This document shows positions 1 to 7,820 of a stretch of 37,586 nucleotides of DNA, in pieces. The stretch's first letter is position 1. Each line of letters begins with the position of its first letter. The notes under the pieces are model-generated. The model was not told the DNA's origin, ran no database searches, and was given only the letters and a program-made list of their open reading frames with translations. The position numbers and the translations under genes were made by a program. Origin of the DNA: Microcaldota archaeon (GTDB lineage: Archaea; Micrarchaeota; Micrarchaeia; Burarchaeales; Fermentimicrarchaeaceae); assembly GCA_026396385.1 (NCBI GenBank), contig JAPLWV010000033.1:1-37586 (forward strand), written 5' to 3'.

Positions 1-507
1 AAATGGAGCAAGTTCAACCAGCTTGTGAAGGAGAAGAAACTTATGATAGTGACGCAGGAGTCGTATATACATGTGGATATGCCCGAGACTGGCGTTAGCC
101 CTTACTACACATTCAGCAAACTGCATGATAAGTTAGATGAGGTCATAGATGACAATAAGATTAGGAGGGTGGTTATCGACTCGGCATCAATACTTAACCT
201 GTTCTTTGATAATGATCTTGAGTATAGGAGAACTATATTGAACTTGCTCAGAGACCTTAAGAAGAAAGGATGCACAGCGATGCTCACCGCAGAGCTTCAG
301 AATGTGAACAGGGAGACGGTGAGGTTTGCTACAGAGCACTTTGTTGCAGATGGAGTCATACTGCTATATCTACTAGAGCAGCAGGAGAGGAGGATATCCG
401 CCATAGAAGTCCTGAAGATGAGGGGGTGCGACCATTCCAAAGTGCTCACTCCTTTCAAGATAACATCCAATGGAATTGAAGTTTATGTAGGGGAGAGAGT
501 TTACTAG
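1..507 (+). CDS. KaiC/RadA-like (RAD55 family) ATPase, C-terminal part; truncated by left window edge
   Basis: Frame is open from base 1 (KWSKFNQLVKEKK...). Walker-B-like RRVVIDSAS; the C-terminal region ISAIEVLKMRGCDHSKVLTPFKITSNGIEV is typical of KaiC-domain proteins. Confidence 0.75.
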   Translation, partial: KWSKFNQLVKEKKLMIVTQESYIHVDMPETGVSPYYTFSKLHDKLDEVIDDNKIRRVVIDSASILNLFFDNDLEYRRTILNLLRDLKKKGCTAMLTAELQNVNRETVRFATEHFVADGVILLYLLEQQERRISAIEVLKMRGCDHSKVLTPFKITSNGIEVYVGERVY

Positions 508-523
508 GCTGAGAGCGGATTGG

Positions 524-1471
524 ATGGATAGAAGTGCTGCGTTATCACTTTTAGGTTTGCTTTTGGTAATAGCAGTCATAGCCAGCACCATTTCCTACAA
601 TGAATTTGCAAGCAGATGGCAGGTGGACAACACATTAAGTATGGTGAACTGCGGGAATGAGAGCGTTCGAAGTATAATTAAACCGCCAGAGACTGAAATC
701 GTTGAAAGCGGGGGCAAGAGCGTAATAATAGTGGAGAACATTACAGTGAAGGATAGGGAAGCTCTGTTTGCGGAAAATGGTTTCAAGAGAGCGTTAGAAA
801 GCGAAGATAGGCTGCTGCTGTACACCGGCCAGAATGGGAAGAACGCTGTGATTGTATCATCCTATTTCAATGATGCTGAGGTGGAGATGCTAAGCAAAGA
901 TGAGAGGATACTCAGACCGCTGAAAAACAAAAATGCTCCGGGTACGATGAATATATCGTATATAGAAATATCCGATCCGACAAATGCAATAGTGGAGACT
1001 GTCAGATATAATGACTCGTGGGTGCCGATACTAGTGCCGCACGCGATGAGCTATGAGAACCTCTCATCAATTGAAAACTCAAGCGAGTTCAACAGGGTAA
1101 TTGGGGATAGCATGAACCTTAAAAAGAGGTCTTTGCTGCTTTACAGGCCACCTGGGAGCGAAATGAGCATAGTGATTCCGGTGAACTTCACCTATGAGGA
1201 GGTGGAGATGCTGGCTAAGAATGATGCAGTTAATACGGCCATGGAGCAAATCACTGTCAGCGCAGGGGAGATCCTGAATCTTGAGGATACGCGCGAGTTC
1301 AGAGACATAGATATAGCAAGACTTCCATACGAACCAAACACAAAAATTTATACTTCGTTTAACATAAGGGGAGAGCTTAGCTTCCTTTCTGAGGATTTGT
1401 TGATGTATCTCGCAATATTCATTGTTGCCCTGGTTATGCTATATGTGCTCTACACAATCCTCATTGCCTAG
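524..1471 (+). CDS. Membrane-anchored protein with N- and C-terminal TM segments and an internally duplicated extracytoplasmic domain
   Basis: 315-aa ORF directly downstream of the KaiC-like gene. Hydrophobic N-term (ALSLLGLLLVIAVIAST) and C-term (MYLAIFIVALVMLYVLYTILIA). Confidence 0.75.
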   Translation: MDRSAALSLLGLLLVIAVIASTISYNEFASRWQVDNTLSMVNCGNESVRSIIKPPETEIVESGGKSVIIVENITVKDREALFAENGFKRALESEDRLLLYTGQNGKNAVIVSSYFNDAEVEMLSKDERILRPLKNKNAPGTMNISYIEISDPTNAIVETVRYNDSWVPILVPHAMSYENLSSIENSSEFNRVIGDSMNLKKRSLLLYRPPGSEMSIVIPVNFTYEEVEMLAKNDAVNTAMEQITVSAGEILNLEDTREFRDIDIARLPYEPNTKIYTSFNIRGELSFLSEDLLMYLAIFIVALVMLYVLYTILIA

Positions 1472-1629
1472 ACCGCTTCTCCTGCACAGGAGTCAGCCCA
1501 ACTGCTGAAAATTTATCCATATCCTTGGGGGCAGTGCCATGCCAGTGTTATTATATTCTTTTTTCCTCCGCTCTGGCTGGTTGCAAGAATTACCTGTCTT
1601 GGGTAGAACAGCTGGTACTCATACTCCAA
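1461..1629 (-). pseudogene. Flavin reductase-like (flavoredoxin family) remnant, frameshifted
   Basis: Minus-strand translation LEYEYQLFYPRQVILATSQSGGKKNIITLAWHCPQGYG* followed in another frame by DKFSAVGLTPVQEKRSRQ*. It resembles the N-terminus of flavin reductase-like FMN-binding proteins (YPRPVVLVT...NIMTxAW.MP). Starts right after the mat stop codon. Confidence 0.45.
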
Positions 1630-2838
1630 TCAACACACCGGTATTTTTCCTTCAGTCAAAGATTTGCAGAATGATTGTATGTCGCTCAGTTCTTCTTCGA
1701 TTATCTCCTCAATCTGCATTGAGAGCGATTTAGGATCAGAATTCTTCTCTTTACCCACTAGCTGAACTGCTATGACCTTTGGCTGGTCTACGGGTTGCCC
1801 TATCTGACTTAGAAGCCATACATAGACTTCGTCAAGCCCCGTAGTCTCTTTATATATATGATTCGCCATCTTGTGCGTTAGAAGATTGTATATTTTACCT
1901 ACATGGCTAACAGGGTTCTTGCCCGCAGCAGCTTCGTTGCTTATCGGTCTGTTGAGCGGTATTATTCCATTCACTCTGTTTCCCCTGCCTACCTGGCCGG
2001 AGTCTCCATCTTCGGCAGAAGTTCCAAGCACCGTGAGGTATACGCCATTAACTCCTCTTCCATGGACGTCTAATGTGTTAAAGTCAATCTTGGATTTCTT
2101 TCCAACTTTCTCAACTACAAAAGTTCTTATTTCTTCTAGCATCTCCTTTTTCTTGCTAAAGTAGTCCTGCTCAGAGTCTATGAATCTGCCAACAAATGCC
2201 ATTGCAACTGTTAGATGAAATTCATCGTGCACTCTCAGCCCCATCACTTTGATATCCTCGCCAGACTCAGGATGCTGCTTCTTGAATTCTTTCGAGTTGA
2301 GGAAAAGCTCTGTATCAAGCACAAGCCTCTCTAGCTTGGACATGGGAGCATATCCCACGGCTGCACTCGTGTCATTCGCATCAAGCATGCCTTTTTTCCT
2401 GCTGAATATATCGGTAAGTTCAGCCGAACCTTTCCTCAGCTGATTCTGGAAGCAGACATTCTTATCAGGCTCAACAAACCTAAGGTTCTCCTTGAACCAT
2501 TTCTTTGTGGCGTTTACCGCAATTTCTTCAACAGGGATCTCAATGCCTTCGGACTCATATGTCGCCCGGTCACCCATAACCATAAGCATTGGTTCGTCTA
2601 TCCTTCCCCCCCCGAAAGCTAGCGATGCCCTACCAGCAGCTAGGAGACACTTATCTGTGTTATGGTGCAGAACACGGCCGAATTTTTTTATATACTCCTT
2701 GCTCAACTCGATGGATACCTGATTCATGGCCCCGTCACATATGTGATCTGGGTGCCCGGTACCTTTCCTTTCAACAACCTCAACCATCTTCTTGTCAATT
2801 GGAAGCTGTTGTAGCTCTTCTATCAGTATATTCCTCAA
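1630..2838 (-). CDS. mat: S-adenosylmethionine synthetase, archaeal type
   Basis: 402 aa; KMVEVVERKGTGHPDHICDGAMNQVS, GDSGQVGRGNRVNGIIPLNRP, characteristic of archaeal MAT. Confidence 0.95.
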   Translation of the reverse strand: MRNILIEELQQLPIDKKMVEVVERKGTGHPDHICDGAMNQVSIELSKEYIKKFGRVLHHNTDKCLLAAGRASLAFGGGRIDEPMLMVMGDRATYESEGIEIPVEEIAVNATKKWFKENLRFVEPDKNVCFQNQLRKGSAELTDIFSRKKGMLDANDTSAAVGYAPMSKLERLVLDTELFLNSKEFKKQHPESGEDIKVMGLRVHDEFHLTVAMAFVGRFIDSEQDYFSKKKEMLEEIRTFVVEKVGKKSKIDFNTLDVHGRGVNGVYLTVLGTSAEDGDSGQVGRGNRVNGIIPLNRPISNEAAAGKNPVSHVGKIYNLLTHKMANHIYKETTGLDEVYVWLLSQIGQPVDQPKVIAVQLVGKEKNSDPKSLSMQIEEIIEEELSDIQSFCKSLTEGKIPVC

Positions 2839-2842
2839 AAAA

Positions 2843-3493
2843 TCACCTCATCAGCTTAAGTATGGATTGCACGGATGACGCAACATCATTGGATTTTGTC
2901 ACGTATCTTCCTACGATTACTATATCCGCACCACTTGCAAGAGATTCCTTCGCAAGCTCTAGATCTATGCCACCCCCAACACCGACAAGCGCCTTTCCTT
3001 TGACTTTCGCCTTGAATTTCTTCAGGTAATCCCAGGAATGCTTTGATGTTGACTCAGAGTCTATTCCTCGGTGAAGGAGTATAATATCTGGCATGGCATG
3101 TGCTTCCCTCAGAACTTTCAGCGGGTCTGAAACGTTCATCATGTCTATTGAGGAGTATATACCTATCTTCCTAGCCTCTCCTATAAAATCCTTTATTGTC
3201 AAGGGAAATGCAAGGCCTGAGACGACTGCAGCATCTGCTCCTGCCTCATGAGCTATTTTGGCTTCAAGAGCTCCCACATCAAGGGTTTTCAAATCTGCTG
3301 TTATAAACGAGTCCTTTCGGATTTCCCGCATCGTGGCAATGACTCCGCATCCATATTTTTTGATAAGCGGTGTTCCTGCCTCGATGATTATCTTCTCACT
3401 TTCCGGGAGGGCTTTAACAACCCTTATAGTTTCATCAATGTCCGGGGTATCCAGCGCAACCTGGAGATACGGGGGGTTCTTAAGAGTTCTCAA
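2843..3493 (-). CDS. 3-hexulose-6-phosphate synthase-like / OMP decarboxylase superfamily protein
   Basis: LQVALDTPD, IIEAGTPLIKKYG, ADLKTLDVG (DxKxxD), GGGIDLELAKESLASGADIVIVGRYVTKSND. Confidence 0.8.
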   Translation of the reverse strand: MRTLKNPPYLQVALDTPDIDETIRVVKALPESEKIIIEAGTPLIKKYGCGVIATMREIRKDSFITADLKTLDVGALEAKIAHEAGADAAVVSGLAFPLTIKDFIGEARKIGIYSSIDMMNVSDPLKVLREAHAMPDIILLHRGIDSESTSKHSWDYLKKFKAKVKGKALVGVGGGIDLELAKESLASGADIVIVGRYVTKSNDVASSVQSILKLMR

Positions 3494-3582
3494 AGCGTCA
3501 CCTTCTTCCTAATTTGCCAAGATACTATTTATAATATAATATTATTAATATACTAGTGCATGTTAGGCTGTGAGGTGGTAGG

Positions 3583-4923
3583 ATGGCCGTTTCACCATTG
3601 GATTTGAGGTATAAAAACGAGATGAATGCAATATTCGATGAAGAGAACACGCTAGCAAAATGGCTCATGATTGAGGCTGCGCTGGCAAAGGCGCAGGCTA
3701 GGGTTGGGAGGATACCAAGAAGTGCTGCCAAGGAAATAGAGGGGAAAGCAAACACGAAGCATGTGAGCCTAAGTAGGGTGAAGGAGATTGAGAGGGAGAT
3801 AGACCACGACCTCATGGCAATGGTGAAGGCTCTGAGTGAGCAGTGCAGTATAGAGGCGGCGAAATATGTCCATCTTGGGGCGACTAGTTATGACATAGAG
3901 GATACCGCTCATGCGCTCATACTGAGAGACGCGATGAGGATTATTGAGAGAAAACTCAAGCACCTTAAGCAGATTCTTCTTGTGCTTGCGGAGGAGAACA
4001 AGCTGAGAGTATGCATAGGCCGGACTCATGGACAGCATGCAGTTCCCACAACATATGGTATGAAGTTCGCCCTCTATGCGTCAGAGGTTGAGAGACAGGA
4101 GGAAAGACTGAAGCAGGCAGGGAAGAGGATGTTTGTTGGAAAGATGAGCGGTGCTGTTGGAACAATGTCCACATTTGGCAAGGAGGGGCTGAGGATTCAG
4201 GAGTACGTGATGAGGGAACTTGACATTGTCCCTGCACTTGTGACAAACCAGGTTGTGCAGAGGGATAGGCACGCTGAAGTCATGTTTGTCCTGTCTCTGA
4301 TAGGATGCACACTTGAGAAAATAGCGAAGGAGATAAGGAACCTACAGAGGACTGAGATAATGGAAGTGGCGGAGCCGTTCGGAAGGAAGCAGGTTGGTAG
4401 CTCAACGATGCCGCACAAGAGAAATCCGCACAGATGTGAGAGAGTCTGCAGTCTAGCGAGGTTGCTCAGATCCAATGTATCAGTTGCGCTTGATAACATA
4501 GCTCTAGAGCATGAGAGGGATCTGACGAACTCAGCAAATGAGAGGTTCATAATTCCCGAGTCCTTCATAGTAACGAATTTCATTATGAATGAGATGATAG
4601 ACATACTTGTTGGCCTAGAGTTCTTCCCGGACAACATAAGGAAGAATCTGGAGCTCAGCAAGGGTCAGATAATGGCTGAGAGGCTCATGATATTACTCAC
4701 CCGCAAGGGAATGAGCAGACAGGAAGCACACGAACTTCTAAGGAACGCCAGCATAAAGGCATTCAAGGAAGGCAAACACCTCAAGGAGGCACTCGGCGAG
4801 AATAAAGATGTCATAAAGTACCTCACTGAGCGAGAATTGGATAATGCTTTCGACCCCGATACGTATATAGGCGAAGCTGTTGAGATAGTGGAGAAAGCTA
4901 TCAGAGAGATGAAGAGAAGATAA
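3583..4923 (+). CDS. purB: Adenylosuccinate lyase
   Basis: Fumarase/ASL signature GSSTMPHKRNPHRCE; THGQHAVPTT; full length 446 aa. Confidence 0.95.
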   Translation: MAVSPLDLRYKNEMNAIFDEENTLAKWLMIEAALAKAQARVGRIPRSAAKEIEGKANTKHVSLSRVKEIEREIDHDLMAMVKALSEQCSIEAAKYVHLGATSYDIEDTAHALILRDAMRIIERKLKHLKQILLVLAEENKLRVCIGRTHGQHAVPTTYGMKFALYASEVERQEERLKQAGKRMFVGKMSGAVGTMSTFGKEGLRIQEYVMRELDIVPALVTNQVVQRDRHAEVMFVLSLIGCTLEKIAKEIRNLQRTEIMEVAEPFGRKQVGSSTMPHKRNPHRCERVCSLARLLRSNVSVALDNIALEHERDLTNSANERFIIPESFIVTNFIMNEMIDILVGLEFFPDNIRKNLELSKGQIMAERLMILLTRKGMSRQEAHELLRNASIKAFKEGKHLKEALGENKDVIKYLTERELDNAFDPDTYIGEAVEIVEKAIREMKRR

Positions 4924-4965
4924 AGGAATGCACAAGTTTCCGAGAGTTTCTATGCAGGTGGTTGA

Positions 4966-5982
4966 ATGAGCATGGATTACGCGAAAGCAGGTGTTGATGT
5001 TGCTAGAGTCAAAGGAATCCACAAATCCATACGGGAGCTTATCTCAAGAACTCATGGGAAAGATGTTCTGCCAGTATACGGCCATTACGCAGGAATTGTC
5101 AAGGTTGGCAAGGAGACAATTGCGATACATACTGACGGCGTGGGGAGCAAGGTGCTCGTAGCGCAGTTTCTAAAGAAGTATGATACGGTGGGGGTAGACT
5201 GCGTTGCGATGAATGTGAATGACATCATATGCATTGGCGCAAAGCCCACCGCCCTTGTGGATTATATAGCCCTGCAGCATGAGGACGAGGAACTTGTTGA
5301 GAAGCTTATGGAGGGGCTTGTTAAAGGTGCAGAGGAGGCAGAAGTTGCCATAGTGGGGGGGGAGACAGCTATACTCCCAGATATGATAAAATCTGGCTTG
5401 GACTTCAGCGGATTCAACACGAACGGTTTTGACCTTGCTGCAACCTGCATCGGAGTTGTTGGCAGGAGTGGCTTGATAACTGGAAAAAACATAAAAACAA
5501 CTGATGTAGTGGTGGGCGTGGAGAGTTCTGGACTGCATTCCAACGGTTATACTCTTGCAAGAAAAGTGCTTGACATGAACGAGTGGGCGAGAGAATTGCT
5601 CATCCCAACAAGCATATATGTGAAGCCAGTCATGAAATCTTTGAAGAAGGTCAAAGTGCATGGGCTTGCGCACATAACAGGTGGGGCTTTCTCAAAACTC
5701 AGTAGGATTGGCGAGCCTGCAAAACGTGGTTTTCTACTTGATGGAATGCCAAAACCAAAGCCGATATTCGAGGAGATAAGGAAGAGGGCTGGGATGGATT
5801 ACGGCAGCATGTACTCCACATTCAATATGGGGATTGGCTTGTGCGTTGTTGTAAGCAGGAGAGATGTAAAAGAATTAATCGGAATTTTTGAGGAGCATGG
5901 ACAGAGGGCCTATGAAATTGGGAAAATAATAAAAGAAGCAAAAATAGAGGTTGTTGTTGAAGGAACTCATTTTGTGCTCTAG
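4966..5982 (+). CDS. purM: Phosphoribosylformylglycinamidine cyclo-ligase (AIR synthetase)
   Basis: MDYAKAGVDV..., HTDGVGSKVLVAQ, GLHSNGYTLAR, HITGGAFSKL. Confidence 0.95.
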   Translation: MSMDYAKAGVDVARVKGIHKSIRELISRTHGKDVLPVYGHYAGIVKVGKETIAIHTDGVGSKVLVAQFLKKYDTVGVDCVAMNVNDIICIGAKPTALVDYIALQHEDEELVEKLMEGLVKGAEEAEVAIVGGETAILPDMIKSGLDFSGFNTNGFDLAATCIGVVGRSGLITGKNIKTTDVVVGVESSGLHSNGYTLARKVLDMNEWARELLIPTSIYVKPVMKSLKKVKVHGLAHITGGAFSKLSRIGEPAKRGFLLDGMPKPKPIFEEIRKRAGMDYGSMYSTFNMGIGLCVVVSRRDVKELIGIFEEHGQRAYEIGKIIKEAKIEVVVEGTHFVL

Positions 5983-5992
5983 TACTGAGTGG

Positions 5993-6325
5993 TTACGCCC
6001 AGGGGCAGTCTCCTCCGCTGAGAACATTCACATTGGCAAACATTCTTGCAACTATGTAGAATGCCATTAGCAGTATTAGAATCCCGATTATGGCATATTC
6101 GAGCCTCTTCTCAGCTTCCTTGTGCTTGAGCGGGTCGCTTCCAGATGTCATGAAGCTCACTCCTGCCCATGAGAGCATCACTATTGCAACGAAAACTCCA
6201 ATCTGTCTGACAAGAGTTATGACGGGGCATAGTGCATCTCTCGCAGTCGTAGTCTGCTGCGCCGATGCTATGCCTAGTACTAACAATATCAGAAATATTT
6301 TGGCTCTCATAATTCCACCCCGCAT
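5993..6325 (-). CDS. Small membrane protein with TrbC/VirB2 pilin-like layout (signal peptide plus two TM segments)
   Basis: Signal-like start MRAKIFLILLVLGIASA; two hydrophobic segments separated by a charged linker (GSDPLKHKEAEKRLE). Start may be the internal Met (MRAKIF). Confidence 0.6.
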   Translation of the reverse strand: MRGGIMRAKIFLILLVLGIASAQQTTTARDALCPVITLVRQIGVFVAIVMLSWAGVSFMTSGSDPLKHKEAEKRLEYAIIGILILLMAFYIVARMFANVNVLSGGDCPWA

Positions 6326-6371
6326 ACTAATTGGGGCGTTATATTTAAAAAACGTATGATTAACAGAGCGA

Positions 6372-6402
6372 GCGGGAAATCCCGCATCCTTTAGCGGTGG
6401 GA
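6372..6402. repeat. Inverted-repeat/hairpin segment resembling an IS200/IS605-type element end
   Basis: GCGGGAAATCCCGC perfect 6-bp arms, followed by ATCCCGCatcctttaGCGGTGGGAT, which can fold as an alternative imperfect hairpin. Confidence 0.3.
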
Positions 6403-6438
6403 TGAAGATGCGCTATGCACAGAAAAATAGGATCAATG

Positions 6439-6531
6439 TCATTTAGGAGCTGCTTTCTTCTTTTTCGGCTTCTTTTCCTCAACTTCCGCCTTGCCACCGC
6501 AGCAGAAAGGACATGAATCGCACTCGGACAT
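6439..6531 (-). CDS. 30-aa Cys-rich, Lys-tailed small protein
   Basis: MSECDSCPFCCGGKAEVEEKKPKKKKAAPK*; ATG preceded by ggtgattt (Shine-Dalgarno-like); not in ORF track. Confidence 0.55.
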   Translation of the reverse strand: MSECDSCPFCCGGKAEVEEKKPKKKKAAPK

Positions 6532-6619
6532 TCAAATCACCTTGTTTAAATGGGCATCGGAGTTTATATTAATTTATCCTTCCTAAAAAGAATGAGTAAA
6601 AGAAAAGAAAGGTGAATTT

Positions 6620-6733
6620 TTGGGTTCGATCCCTAGAAAATGGAAAAAAGCCGGAAGAATGCGTTGGAAATGGCTTAAGAAGAGAAGAAAGAAGATGAAG
6701 AGAAAGCTGAAGAGGAGAGTAGGAGAACTCTAG
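6620..6733 (+). CDS. rpl41e: Ribosomal protein eL41
   Basis: TTG start after aaaggtg SD: MGSIPRKWKKAGRMRWKWLKKRRKKMKRKLKRRVGEL*. Matches the eL41 pattern PRKWKKxGRMRWKWxKKR. Alternative ATG at 6659. Not in ORF track. Confidence 0.85.
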   Translation: MGSIPRKWKKAGRMRWKWLKKRRKKMKRKLKRRVGEL

Positions 6734-7344
6734 GCACCAGCCCAGTTCCTTACCACATACCTCCCTCTTTTCTCTATTTCTGCAAGTTGCTCCATGACCT
6801 CTGGGTACCTGTTATACTTTTCATATCCGGAGAGTAAGCTCCTGTAGGCGCTTTCGTTTCCGAGAGATTTCTTCATGAGCAAAACATCTATTGCCTTCTC
6901 TTCTGGATCTTTTGAGAAACCACCAAGCCCAAAATCTATGAAAAAAACTTTTCCTTTACTTACCATGATATTTGCAGTTGTAAAATCCCCATGAACCACA
7001 TCGGCAGAATGCAGACTCGCCAATGCTTCCCCAACTGCTCTGAGTATCCTGTCTAACCCGCGCGTTTCATGCTTTCTGATGAAATCTCTCAGCAGCACTC
7101 CATCTATGAAACTTAGCTTGATTTCAAAATCCTCTATTTCGTATATGGAGGGGCAAGCAACGCCTGCTTCTTTTGCTGAATGCAGCAGAGATGCCTCACT
7201 CCTTGTCCTGCTCTTTCTTAGAGGCACGTCTATTTCGCGTATCCTGTACTTTTTGGGTACTCTTTTCTTTCTAACAATGCTCTTGCCCAGAAGCGTATCC
7301 AGGTAAAGCTCTGCCTCAGCCCCTCTTGCAAGGAATTCTGCCAT
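6730..7344 (-). CDS. bud32: KEOPS complex kinase Bud32 (Kae1-associated Ser/Thr kinase)
   Basis: MAEFLARGAEAELYL, HGDFTTANIMV, FIDFGLGGFSKDPEEKAIDVLLMKKSL. Start set at the internal ATG (MAEFL). Confidence 0.92.
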   Translation of the reverse strand: MAEFLARGAEAELYLDTLLGKSIVRKKRVPKKYRIREIDVPLRKSRTRSEASLLHSAKEAGVACPSIYEIEDFEIKLSFIDGVLLRDFIRKHETRGLDRILRAVGEALASLHSADVVHGDFTTANIMVSKGKVFFIDFGLGGFSKDPEEKAIDVLLMKKSLGNESAYRSLLSGYEKYNRYPEVMEQLAEIEKRGRYVVRNWAGA

Positions 7345-7392
7345 GCAGATGGTTAGCACTAGGATGAATATATACTTTGAGAATCAAGCGCT

Positions 7393-7713
7393 TCATTGCA
7401 TCTCTTTCATAGCTGCGTAGAGGACAATCATCACGGTATAGACTACGAATGCCCAGAATGCCACGTCTAGGATTGCCGCCACCCAGGTTATTGCCCCCGT
7501 CTGCCATCCTTCATACGTGTTATAAGAGAACCATCCGTAGGGGTAGCCGTTAATTATATTCTGACCAATGCAATTGGTGAGGCAAGGGGAACTTTTGAGA
7601 TATGCTCCGGATATTGCAGTTATTAGTACGCCTATTAATAGAGAGTAGAATATGCCGTCACTCACTCTAGGCTCTACAACCTTCTTGGCTACAGGTGCCT
7701 TCTTTCTCGGCAT
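7393..7713 (-). CDS. Small membrane protein of unknown function
   Basis: 106 aa, basic N-term (MPRKKAPVAKK) and hydrophobic segments; starts after a short intergenic region. Confidence 0.6.
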   Translation of the reverse strand: MPRKKAPVAKKVVEPRVSDGIFYSLLIGVLITAISGAYLKSSPCLTNCIGQNIINGYPYGWFSYNTYEGWQTGAITWVAAILDVAFWAFVVYTVMIVLYAAMKEMQ

Positions 7714-7820
7714 AGATCATCACTAATATGGTTGGTATGACCCCATTAATAAAGATAACTCCTCACGAATATGCCAACCATCCAGTTAATCTTATATACC
7801 AAGGTAAATAATATAGTTCC

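Noticed and set aside
1539-1733. 64-aa plus-strand ORF between the membrane protein and mat
   Set aside because: Overlaps the mat 3' end antisense and the flavin-reductase-like remnant; no domain or SD support.
4197-4661. 154-aa minus-strand ORF
   Set aside because: Antisense to purB, whose protein motifs are unambiguous; low-complexity Ser/Leu composition typical of shadow ORFs.
6617-6637. tRNA T-arm-like motif tgGGTTCGATCCctag
   Set aside because: No acceptor, anticodon or D arm around it. The sequence is explained by codons GSIP of eL41.
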